Shown piece after piece: positions 50,287-64,000 of a stretch of DNA of 64,000 nt; within the stretch, counting starts at the first letter, position 1; each line of letters starts with the position of its first letter. Source of the stretch: Cheilinus undulatus (Eukaryota; Chordata; Actinopteri; Labriformes; Labridae); contig NC_054886.1 of the NCBI RefSeq assembly GCF_018320785.1, positions 29,151,732-29,215,731 on the forward strand, in the 5' to 3' direction. The notes below the pieces were generated by a model that saw nothing but the letters and a program-made list of their open reading frames with translations, ran no database searches and was not told where the DNA came from. Made by a program: the position numbers and the translations under genes.

Positions 50287-50849
50287 GTCTAAATAGTTTA
50301 CTTATTTTACTGCAGACTTTGATTAAAATATCTCATGCCATGTGTTTCTTATGCATGTGGTCTCTCACGTCTTTGAAAATGTAGTTTGATTTAAAACAGT
50401 CAGACTTACTCTGTGAGCTGGTCCAGCATCCTCTGCTTGTCTTCGATCTGGTCTCTCAGTCGGCTCAGCTGTTTGTGGTGAGCCTCTCTGTGGTTCTCCA
50501 GCTGCTCCTCCAGAGTTTTCTGTGCCACACAGACACAAAAACATTCAGCTATTTCACATTTCTGTAACAGAGATTCTCAGTGACGAGTTTCCTCCTCACC
50601 TTTATGTCCCTGTCCCCATTGTGTCTGTCAATGTCCTCCTTCTCCTTCTCCTCTCCTGACTTCTCGTGTCTTTTCTCTGATGAAAAACAAAGATGAAATT
50701 CTGACTTCATCTGTCCACACAAACATTTATGTGCCAGCCATGTTTGTCTGCTGACACCACCAGGAGGAAGGAAAGGTGTGCATGCATGTGTTTCATTGTC
50801 AGTCACACTGCCATCTACTGGCCTGGCACACATATAAATTTGAAGTGGA

Positions 50850-51620
50850 TCCCTTGGATGTTTTTTTAACTGTAGATTGCACCATAAACCTTGACATTTC
50901 CTGTCACCACTAGTTGGTGCTTTGATCTGTAAAAAATCTGGCTATATGAATGGGTGCAGACCATGACCATCAATATACCTGAGTGATATGAGTCCAGTTG
51001 GACAATACACAGCTGAGTTATAAACTACTTCCTGTTTACCACAGAAATATGCAAATTTTAGGGCTCGCCATGGCCACACCTTTCGACTAATGAGAAAACC
51101 CAGAATAACTTTTCATCTACCATGTCTTACTGCATACCATAAGATACCTTATTATCCCTCTACCACTTTGCTGAAGTACAAGTTGATCGGATGAAATTCC
51201 CCAGACGAGTTTGTTCAGTTATGACCCCTGGAAAAGGCCAAAAACAGCCCCTTTTTTGCATATTGATTCAAAATGGTGGATTTCCTGTTGGAGACAGAGT
51301 GTAGGCCCATGAGGCTTTTTTTGTAGATCTCCCCAAGCTGCACCTGCACATAAAATTTCATAAAACTATGACAAAGTCAAAGGGGGGGGCTTTAACTTTG
51401 AAAACTGTTAGGGGGCGCTACTTTTGCAATTCTGAATGATCGCACAGGAAACCTAAAAAATATCAAAATTTTCGCAAAACCAGATGTACGTGCAAAGTTT
51501 CCCGCGAATTCAGAAATGTTAAGGGGCTAAAAAGTCCATGCAATGATGGCAAATAAATAAGATAATCCTTGCGAATACAATTAGGTCCTCGCACCACTCG
51601 GTGCTCGGGCCCTAATAAAG
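50850..51620. repeat. Fish interspersed repeat ending GGTGCTCGGGCCCTAATAAA
   Basis: Starts near CACCACTAGTTGGTGC and ends at CTCGCACCACTCGGTGCTCG + GGCCCTAATAAAG, a phrase recurring throughout fish genomes. The interior has CATGGCCACACCTTTCGACT and GGGGGCGCTACTTTTG. Non-coding; class not certain. Confidence 0.5.
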
Positions 51621-51656
51621 GGGGCACCTTCTTATGTGCTTTTAAACGTATTATCC

Positions 51657-52345
51657 TCACATAATTACCTCCGCCAAGGAGGTTATGTGATCGGGTGGGT
51701 TTGTTTGTTAGTTTGTTAGCAACATAACTAAAAGTCATGGACGCATTTTGATGAAATTTTCAGGACATGTCAGAAATGGCATAAGGAAGAACTGATTAGA
51801 TTTTGGGAATGATCCGGATCACCATCTGGATCCAGGTAATTTTCAAAGGATTCTTTACAATTGGGAGATAGGGCTAACGGCGGACCACTTTACACCAGGA
51901 GATGGTGGAGATGAGTAACTTCAATCCCAGCAGCATTTGTGGGTGTGTTTCTATTCAAAGTTTTGGAGTTTACAGAGTTTGAAAGACGCACGCCCGATCG
52001 AGGAGATGAGTCAGAGCGTAACAGAGAGAAAGACAGTGAATTGTAGTGAGAATACTCACAATGCTGGGAGGAATAGAGGAATATTTACCCTCTGCCATGA
52101 CTCCCAGTCGTCGGATGACACCATGGGTGAGACTGCCAGTGCATCTGTTGGCACCGGCAGGCAACGCTTCCACCAGGACAGTCCACACGTAGTGAAGCCA
52201 ATGCTTTACCTCACCATGTCTCCAACCCCACTGTGAGGGAGCGATCTGGCTCACCATCTGGATCCAGGAATGTTATTAAAAAATTCTTCATTATTGGAAG
52301 ATAGGGCTGATGGCGGAGGTCTGCGCTCTATGAGTGCTTTTCTAG
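51657..52345. mobile_element. Non-autonomous element (ACCTCCGCCAAGGAGGTTAT type) with duplicated interior
   Basis: Begins TTACCTCCGCCAAGGAGGTT and ends GGCGGAGGTCTGCGCTCTAT + GAGTGCTTTTCTAG, the hallmarks of a repeat common to fish and marine invertebrates. The segment CACCATCTGGATCCAGG ... GATAGGGCT occurs twice (about 51830-51880 and 52250-52310), with 370 bp of unrelated-looking sequence between. Confidence 0.6.
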
Positions 52346-52544
52346 TTTTTATTAACATTTACTTTAAACAGCAAAAAGCTGTTTTAGAGTAAAAGTACTT
52401 ACTACTCTTTCATGAGCTTCTCTCCAACACAGCAAGATAGAAATAATGACTATTTCCAGAATTCATGGATTTATCATAAGAACTATGCACCATTGCCTTG
52501 ACACAGGGGCCAGGTGTCAACTTACTCACTGTCTCGTCTTTCCC

Positions 52545-52781
52545 CACTTCCCCTATCCACCCTATTCCTAGGAGTCTACTGTAGTTTTGCCACTTTTTCT
52601 ATCTCCATGATCCCCAGGTGGCTGGGCCCCAGAAAGCTCCCCCCTTTAGTTCCCCTTACAGGCCACATTGACTGTAACATTATTTAAAAAGTCTATTATG
52701 TATCCATTTAAATATGGTGTGCCTAGAGATTCTGGCTAAACCTTAGGTGTGCCTTGGGCGAAAAAAGTTTGAAAACCACTG
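52545..52781. mobile_element. hAT-like element fragment, reverse of the 11606 family
   Basis: Ends AAAAAAGTTTGAAAACCACTG, the reverse complement of the end at 11606. Within it, GGTGTGCCTTGGGCG, GGTGGCTGGGCCCCAG and GTTTTGCCACTTTTTC mirror the order of motifs at 11640-11790. The other end is missing. Confidence 0.65.
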
Positions 52782-52789
52782 TACTAGAG

Positions 52790-53552
52790 CATGAATGCAA
52801 ATACTGATAAAAGCTAATAAAGGTAGCTTAAATTAGTAGTGTACTTTAACAAAAGCAATTTCTTAATTTTGTCCTCCAGTAGAATGTGGAGAGTAATAGT
52901 ATCTAGTTTGAGTTGTAACAGGTGACGTTTAATAATTATGATCTACATTAGGATTAAATAATCAGGATTTATGTCACGTTAGTATGCTCAATTAGTTTGA
53001 CAGAGGGCACCGGAAGTTGCCCCACATTTAACGCAAAGTATGGCAGTATGGGGCCAGGAATAAGGTGGATAAACAGTGGATAAAATTAGCTTAATATCAG
53101 CAAATCAGTGTATTTTTACCTGTCTTTGTTTGGCGTAAGATGAAAACTTATTCAATAAAGATAAAATTATGTATACCCAGGAGAACAACTTTTCTAACTG
53201 GAACTTGAGCCGGCGGGGGTCTTTATTTATATTTTAATCATCACAAAAATGCTTTAAAAAATGTCTTTTTCTGTATGAAGTATTGTTATGTTCGAAAATC
53301 AACGCTTTATCTCTTAAAACAAAAAAAATGACATCAGTCAACTACCGGAAACTTTCGGCTTGGTCCCTTCTACGTCATTTCCGCTGAAGAAAAAAAAAAA
53401 CAAAACACAGATACTAGCTCATAGCTGTAATGAAACTACACCAAAAAAACTTAGCTTCCGCCGAAATTACCATGTGTAGCTTACATTTCTGGGAGGTGAA
53501 TTAGCTAGTAACGCGACAACTAATGTTGACAAACTAACCAGCTTTTAACAAC
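52790..53552 (+). promoter_or_regulatory. Upstream region and probable promoter of tmem185
   Basis: No TATA box. Within 210 bp of the ATG lie an ETS-like ACCGGAAA (53344-53351) and a CRE-like TACGTCATTTCCGC (53371-53384). These suit a housekeeping-type promoter. A run of A (about 53391-53405) follows. The part left of 53200 shows nothing recognisable. Confidence 0.4.
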
Positions 53553-57963
<4,411 letters not shown>

Positions 57964-58760
57964 AGCTCAGAGCCGCCGGGGCAGAGACTGCTGTACTGAT
58001 GCGTTCAGGCTCTGAAGCCAGATCAGCAGAGGACACTGGGTTTGGTTTTTATCTGCTGTCCCCTCACCCAAAAACTCTGCATCAGCGTGGCTGCCTGAGG
58101 TGAGACATGAGAACCAGAAACGTTGTGGATTATTAACTGATCCAGGATGTTGGCGCTGCTTTCAGCGGCTGTTTTGAGGATTAAATCCTGGAACCAAAAC
58201 AGAGGACTGTGTTGACTTTCACCTGAAGTTTCACTGTGTTCCTTCCTCCCACTTTAACCAATTTGATGAAGTAATTTTAGGGACAGCAGACGCTCTCAGA
58301 TCTGAGACTGAAACTAAACAGAAGAGCTGGATCTGCCTGGACTTCCTCGTCTTTGACTCTGTTAACGTAGATCTCTGAGGTGTGAATGAATGAAGAGGAC
58401 TCCTGCCTTTCTTTGATGGGACCACTGGAGAGATGCTTTAGTTTAAAGTGGGGGATCCGTATTCTTAAAGTTCTCACTCTTGACCACGCAAGAGAAAGCA
58501 AAGAGGCGGGGTTAAAGGAAAGGTTCCAGTTTTTCTCTGGTCTGTTTGGCAGCGCTCAAATGCCCACATGCATTCAAGGAGTTATAGTAGCGTTGATTAT
58601 TCCTGCTTTTTCCCACACCATGAGGTGAGCTCAGTATTAACGTCATTGTTGATTGATCACCTGATTGGGCAAAAAGGCTAAACAGTTTCTTTACCTAAAG
58701 CCTGACAGAGCCTTTTTAAATGTACGTTATTCCTCAGACAAAAAACAGTTGATAATAAAA
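57964..58760 (+). other. tmem185: Proximal 3' UTR of tmem185
   Basis: Non-coding and not repetitive, with mid-range G+C, ending at an AATAAA (58754-58759). A later AATAAA at 60919-60924 could serve a longer form. Confidence 0.5.
58754..58759 (+). terminator. Candidate polyadenylation signal of tmem185
   Basis: AATAAA about 790 bp after the stop. The downstream sequence is A-rich instead of GT-rich, which weakens the call. Confidence 0.35.
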
Positions 58761-58839
58761 GAGGAAAAAAGAAAACCGGAAGTATGACATTAATGTACAG
58801 AAGAAAGATGAGGGTAGATCTGTTCTGGACCGTCAGATT

Positions 58840-59830
58840 TCTGAGATCATTGTCAAAATTCTGAGATTAGCGCCAGAAGACTAAGATTAAAGCCAGAATT
58901 TTGGGATTGAAGTTGGAATACTGAGATTAAAGCCAGAATTCCGAGACAAGAGTCAGAATCCAAGATTAATGTCAGAATTATTGGAATTCTAAGATTAAAG
59001 TCAAATTGTGAGGTTAAACCCTGATTTTGGGATTGAAGTCATAAATCTGAGCTTAAAGTTGGAATTCTTTAGTTAAAGTTTGAATCTCAGAATTCTAAGA
59101 TTAAAATTCTGCTTACTGAGATGGGACTAAGAATGCTGAGATTAAATCCAGAATTTTAAGATTTAAGTCTGATTTCTGAGATTAAGTCAGACTGTTAAAT
59201 TTGAAAACGGGATTCAAAGATTATAGTCAGAATTCCGAGATTAAAATGGAGAATTCTTGGATAAAAGCTGGAATTCTAAGATTGAGGCCAGAATTTTGGA
59301 TTTGAAGACAGAATTCCGAAATTTTAAATTGCAATGTTGAGATCAAATTCTGAATTCTGAGATTAAAGTCAGAATAACAAGATTAAAGTTGGGATTTTGA
59401 AATTAGGGTCTGACTTCTGAGATTAAAATTGCAGTTCTTTAGTTAAAGTTTGAATTCTGGGATTAAAAGTGAGAATTCAAAGATAAAATGGATAATACTA
59501 AGATTAAAGGCAGAACTTTGAGATTAATCTCAGAATTCTAAGATTAAAATTCTTAAAAAAATGCAAAATTCTGAGATTAAGTGCAGAACTTTGAGATTGA
59601 TCTGAGAATTCTGAGATGAGTAGTTATTCTGGGATTAAAACCAGAATTTTGGAATTTAAGACAGAATTCTGAAATTTGAGTTGGAATTTTGAGGTCAAAA
59701 TCAGAATTCTTTGATTAAAGTCTGAATTCTGAAATTTAAGTTGGAATTCTGAGATTACATTTGGAATCCTGAGGTTACATTCAGAATTCTTACATTAGTC
59801 TCAGAAATCGGATTATGAATTTGAAATCTT
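58840..59830. repeat. GA-rich degenerate minisatellite (AGATTAAAGTCAGAATTCTG)
   Basis: About 45 tandem units of 20-24 bp, consensus AGATTAAAGTCAGAATTCTG, with frequent GAATTC (EcoRI) sites and base changes in nearly every unit. Purine-rich on the plus strand throughout. No larger repeat period is obvious. Confidence 0.8.
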
Positions 59831-61524
59831 TTGGTTGAGATCATGATGTCATCAGTCTGTATTAGCGGTCTCTGGTAGTTTTGAAGAATCAGGATAAAGC
59901 ATGAAGACTAACAGAAAGGGTCTGTGCAGAGCAGAGGAGGCAGAACAGTGGCCAAAGATCAGTCTCTCAACAATGTAGCATTTTTTAATCCATGTATAAA
60001 AAACTTCCTTTATCCTTCTGAGTTTTCTATTCAGACCCTACCAAACGCCCACAGCACGATAGAGAAAGACTCACGCCTGTAGCCGATTACACATTTGCAC
60101 TCCTGAAAATTTCTAGAAAAAGGACGTAAGGCTAGAAGTGAAACAGACCAAAAAAAATGTGAACCTTTCCTTTAAAAAGAGACCAGTAGAAGTGGCACTT
60201 TGTTAGTCTGTTGCAGAGGAGTCCTGTCTGACCTGTCCGTTTTTTATATTCCTTTTCTTTCCTTGTAAATAACAGAAGTTTCAAACTTAGGGACCAGAGG
60301 TTAAAACACATTAAAAAGAATAAGAGTATTTACAGAATATCACTCTCTTCTATTTCAGTTGAACACTATATTTAAACAGGATGATGCGTCAGATCACTGA
60401 TGAAGATTCTCATATTATTCAGTCTAAACCTGCCAGTATGAGGACAGTCGCAGTGACAGATGCTGTCAGCTTTCACGCCTCTTCTCATGTAAACATGTCG
60501 GCTGTAGCAGGTTACAACACTTTTATATCCACACCCCGTTTAAGGAAAGTATTACTCCTGAGATTCCCAGTTTGTATGTGTGCACATTGTCCAGTCTCAT
60601 GTATTCAACCAGTAACTGACAAGAAAAACAAGCCTCTTGACTGCTGGAGCGTCCGGCTTGCTGTGTTTTTATTTTCTACATATCGACATCCTTTTTCCAT
60701 TAAATCTGATGGATTTACTCATTACTATCTTTAAATGCTGCGAGTAGATTCACATGAGTTTATTCTGACCACAGATAATGTCAGGTTTTTTTTTCAGATA
60801 TTTATTTTAGAATTAAACAGAGAAATCCTCCTTTAAACATCGTTATGTTACACCATGTACGTTTTTACATTGAACCAGATGATGTTTGAGTTTCTGCACT
60901 GCATTGTGGTCTGTTGAGAATAAATCAACATCTCTGCCCCTCGTATCAAAATCCATTTGTTTTTGTACCACGGCTGAAATAAGACGGATTTAATGAAGCT
61001 GACGCCACAACCTGACCGCCTTGTTTGAATTCTGATTAAACAGGATTAACTGTGCAAAAAGGATGTCACATTTTCTGTTCTTCAGAAATACTTCTGGATT
61101 TGTCATAATCCAACAGCCAGCTACGAAAATGACAACAAACTATATTAAGTTTATGACTTTAAGGGATACCAAGAACAGAGTATTTACAGCCAAGATTAAG
61201 TAATTTTTTAGCTACAGTCATTAGATTAGAATAGTACATTTTAAGGAATAAATCCTACATTTACGCAGTTAAATTTGTAATTAAAAATACAAAATTTGAG
61301 TGAGTTTTAAGTCCTTCATTTATGCAACAACAGCTGACATTTAAAGAGATTACAGCCCTAAATTTAAGCCATAATATTTGGGATTTTACAGGATTAAAAC
61401 TGTGAATTTTTACAAGGATTACATTTTAAACTTATTTATTATAATTATAATTAACTGAAATACATTTCTATTTACTTCAAGAATAAAGTCATGACTTTAC
61501 TGGAGGAAAGTTGTTAATTTAGGA
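59831..61524. other. Intergenic or distal UTR, nothing recognised
   Basis: AT-rich, non-coding. 60000-60930 has UTR-like texture ending in AATAAA (60919-60924). From about 61130 loose AAATTTA/TTAAGT repeats appear. Confidence 0.35.
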
Positions 61525-62391
61525 CATGGGTGTCAAACTTAATCACAGCAGGGGCTGGATTCTGGACTCAGGACTAACCTGAGGGCCTAACAGGGTCACC
61601 TTTTCAACCATAAACTGTCAACCTTCTTTTACCGGTAATGAAATATGAAAAAAACCAAAACGCAGCACTGATGATAAACGGTTTTGTCATTTAAAGTTAA
61701 AAAAATAAGTTTAAAGGCTCAGAATCTGAGAAAAGTAAATTTATTAGTTCAAAAAGGTCAAAACTTGAAATTGAAATTGAAAAATAATGGGGGGTTTTTG
61801 TGGCAAATATATTAGAAAGTCAAAATCATGGGTTTAAAAGGTCAAAATATGAAATAAAATTTGTAATCATGAAAGTAAAAGTGAAAATATGATTCAAAAT
61901 TTTTAATTGTGTCTAAAAGGTCAAACTATGGGATTATGACGTCAAAGCTTGGAGTTGAAAATATGAGGTAAAACACAAAGTAGTATTTGCTTAAAAAGGT
62001 CGAAATATCACTTAAAAATAGAATTATGAATCTTAAAGCTCAAAATATTAATGAGAAGTCAAAATTATGAGTTGAAATGCTCAAATTATGAATTAAAAAG
62101 TCCAAATTCCAAATTTGAGTCCTAATTGTTAGATGTAAAATTAAAAATGTGAAGTTAAAACACAAATTAATTTCTTTTCCCACATTCCTGACTTCTTATC
62201 TAAATATTTTTACTTCTTAATTTCTCAGATTTTGTAACTTAAAGAAGATATCTTAAATCATCAAGGATAAGTTCACATTTTTATACTTGAGGAAACCTGC
62301 AGACCTCTGATTGGCCGGTTTTAACAGAAAACTGAGATCATCTTGTGGGTCGGATTTAACTGTTCCATGGGCCTTGAGTTTGACACCTGTG
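61525..62391. mobile_element. hAT-like element with AAAAGTCAAAATTATGA array
   Basis: 867 bp, flanked by perfect 8-bp duplications ATTTAGGA (61517-61524, 62392-62399). Left end CATGGGTGTCAAACTTAATC, right end CCTTGAGTTTGACACCTGTG: inverted hAT ends, with GGGCTGGATTC / GGGTCGGATTT just inside. The centre (about 61690-62150) is a degenerate array of AAAAGGTCAAAATATGA units. No coding capacity. Confidence 0.87.
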
Positions 62392-62399
62392 ATTTAGGA

Positions 62400-63230
62400 G
62401 AGAAAGTTTTACATTTATGTGACTTAATCTGCTATTTTATGAGACTAAAATAAGGAAGCTGTCGATCAAGAGAATAAAGTCGCAAATTTTCTGCAATTAA
62501 ATTTTTTAAAATAAAGTTTTTATAAAGAATCAGGTCATGATTTTAAGACTCAAGTTGTAAACTAAGGAGGATAAAACCCCTGAAATGGAATTGACTAAAT
62601 TTGTAATTTAAACAAAAAAGTGATTTTACCTTACTTTATCTTTGAAGAATTCTAAATGAAAAAGTCCCAAAAAGTTAAATTTAAGCTTCACGGGAATAAA
62701 ATAAAATCCCCAATCGTTTACGATCATGAAGTCAGGAATTGATGAGAGCAAAATCTTACGCTTTTGTTATAAAATGTGTTACTTTCCAAGAACAAAGGAG
62801 TTCACTTCTTAAAATCAATGTCAGTTAATCTGATTAAATTTGAAAATTTCATGACAAAGTCAGCATTTATGAGACAACGTCCAAAAATTATGCATTTAAA
62901 TTTTCCAATTTATTAGACTAATTTTTACAATTTAAGTCATAGAAATATGAGAACAAAGTGTTTAATTTATAACATTACATGTGTAATTTAACAGAAGTTA
63001 AATTATAATAACGTGATAAATTTATGAGAGTAAAGCCCTAAATTTATGTAATTTTAACAATAAGGTCATGCTTTCATGAGATTAATTGTGTAAATTCAGG
63101 TTAATAAGAAAGTTATAATTTCACAATAAAGTCAAAAACTTGTGGGAATAAAGTCCTAAAATTAAAGCCATGCTTATAGTGTGAGTAAAGTAACAAATTA
63201 TGAGAATAGAGCCCTGAGCTTCTAAATAAA
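62400..63230. repeat. Diffuse AT-rich repeats
   Basis: Loose, irregular repeats of ATTTATGAGAATAAAGTC and relatives with variable spacing. They resemble the interior arrays of the hAT-like elements, but no terminal repeats are visible here. Confidence 0.4.
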
Positions 63231-63509
63231 GTTGTATTTTTAGTCAAAGGTTATAAGACTTGACAGCATGGTAATAATCTTATGCAATGTCTCTGTTGTG
63301 AAGAAAGGACGGCTCACTATGAGTTCCTTTAGAGGCTCAGAAGCAGCTTTATCTTCAGAGTCTTGGTGTGAATCATAAACGGTAAAGAGACTGACGTTTC
63401 CACTGAACTGAGTATGAATGACGGTCAACGGGTACTCAAGCCTGCACAGGCCCTCTATTCTTTGTTTTTTTAAAAGATAAGACTAGCTTTAAAACAACAG
63501 AGTATTTGA

Positions 63510-63800
63510 CAAAATAAACTTTATTAATGCAGCATCAAGAAGCACCTGTGATAATCTTCATACAAAAATCAATATTTAACAGTGATCAGAATATAGCAGC
63601 ATCTTTACGTTTAAATAAACATGTAAACAACATCCTGGAATTAATGAGCACTGGAGGTTTCCACATGATGAAGAGAGTCATCCTCACTCTACCTCCGTTT
63701 GTCAGATTAAAATGTGAATGAGTGAAGCAGTTTTCATGTCAGAGCTCCTTGAGTGCAGTAGAGCTGATAAACAGTTCTGCTCAGAGCTGGGCCGAGATTT
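63510..63800 (-). other. Possible 3'-terminal exon of a minus-strand gene
   Basis: On the minus strand an acceptor-like GTTTTTTCAG (about 63800) opens a block that can encode ISAQL followed by a stop, then about 270 bp of UTR-like sequence ending with AATAAAGTTTATT (about 63510). The coding part would be only a few residues, so the gene cannot be named and the call rests on signals alone. Confidence 0.25.
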
Positions 63801-64000
63801 CTGAAAAAACAAAATCAACAAAATTAAACATTAACTTCCTTCATATCCTGATAATGACAGGATAGGATCAACCTGACGACTTTAAAGGATTACCGTACAT
63901 GGTTTAAAAAGAATTTATGCTTGGTATTGTCCACAAGAGGGCGCCACAGTCTGAAATAAAGTTGCCTAAGTATTTTGTGCGGACCTTAACTAGTACCTGG

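Larger units (their letters stand above)
46780..50676 (-). pseudogene. Kinesin-1 heavy chain (KIF5-type) stalk fragment, four exons
   Basis: Minus-strand exons with consensus splice sites and compatible phases: 50600-50676 (EKRHEKSGEEKEKEDIDRHN), 50410-50519 ([20 protein letters not shown]...), 47099-47200 (LNQGLLLEQERLMSDYDRLK...), and 47031-46985 plus 46787-46780 (LNEQREQAREDLKGLEE). They match, in order, the conserved coiled-coil of KIF5A/B/C ahead of the GLEETVAKELQ region. No motor exons lie upstream (50677-53500) and no tail exons downstream, so this is a segment, not a gene. The last exon is split by a palindromic insert whose reading adds stops. Introns hold two hAT-like elements. Retained introns mean it arose by DNA duplication or gene decay, not retroposition. 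Codons are otherwise intact, so a young relic or a misplaced fragment is possible. Confidence 0.8.

Noticed and set aside
52116-52236. Plus-strand open frame inside the element 51657-52345
   Set aside because: It lies within a non-autonomous repeat and has no family resemblance.
60381-60734. 117-codon plus-strand open frame downstream of tmem185
   Set aside because: Low-complexity-free but with no recognisable domain, no splice context and UTR-like base composition; judged chance.

Overview
This is a stretch of teleost fish nuclear genome, most likely a spiny-rayed fish. The genes are split by GT-AG introns, the protein-coding sequences are clearly vertebrate, and introns and intergenic DNA are packed with fish-type DNA transposons (Tc1/mariner, hAT, Harbinger-like), a LINE fragment, tRNA-derived repeats and AT-rich minisatellites. 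I found no viral element, CRISPR array or prokaryotic feature. All calls come from reading the sequence and remembered protein families; no search was run.

Layout. (1) 160-5152, plus: the last 12 coding exons of a type IV collagen, best matched to the alpha-6 chain (col4a6), ending in a complete NC1 domain. A long 3' flank follows, with a decayed ~175-bp tandem repeat. (2) About 10080-18115, plus: ankrd46, a small ankyrin-repeat membrane protein. Its introns hold a hAT element inside another hAT, and a Harbinger-like element inside a Tc1-like element. (3) 20652-30417 and 38631-41773, plus: two neighbouring immunoglobulin-superfamily membrane proteins of butyrophilin/B7/MOG type. The first has V-like and C-like domains, a membrane span and a coiled-coil tail without B30.2. 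The second has one V domain, a stalk, a membrane span and a very short tail. (4) 46780-50676, minus: four exons of a kinesin-1 heavy chain (kif5) stalk with no motor and no tail, one exon split by a 189-bp palindromic insertion. This is a gene relic. Four tRNA-like segments lie just beyond it. (5) 53553-57963, plus: tmem185, complete in seven exons. (6) 57964-64000: 3' flank of tmem185, a large GA-rich degenerate minisatellite, a hAT element with perfect 8-bp target duplications, and possibly the 3' end of a minus-strand gene at the right edge.

The genes are not an obvious functional unit: basement-membrane collagen, two small membrane proteins and two immune-type receptors. The two Ig genes are clear tandem relatives with matching exon phases.

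The most unusual theme is a set of non-autonomous hAT-type elements, several with intact 8-bp target duplications, whose interiors are expanded AT-rich tandem arrays (9104-10073, 14379-15420, 48682-50286, 55860-56742, 61525-62391, plus the fragment at 11606). At least three unrelated terminal-repeat families show it, which suggests these elements repeatedly acquire or breed minisatellite cores.
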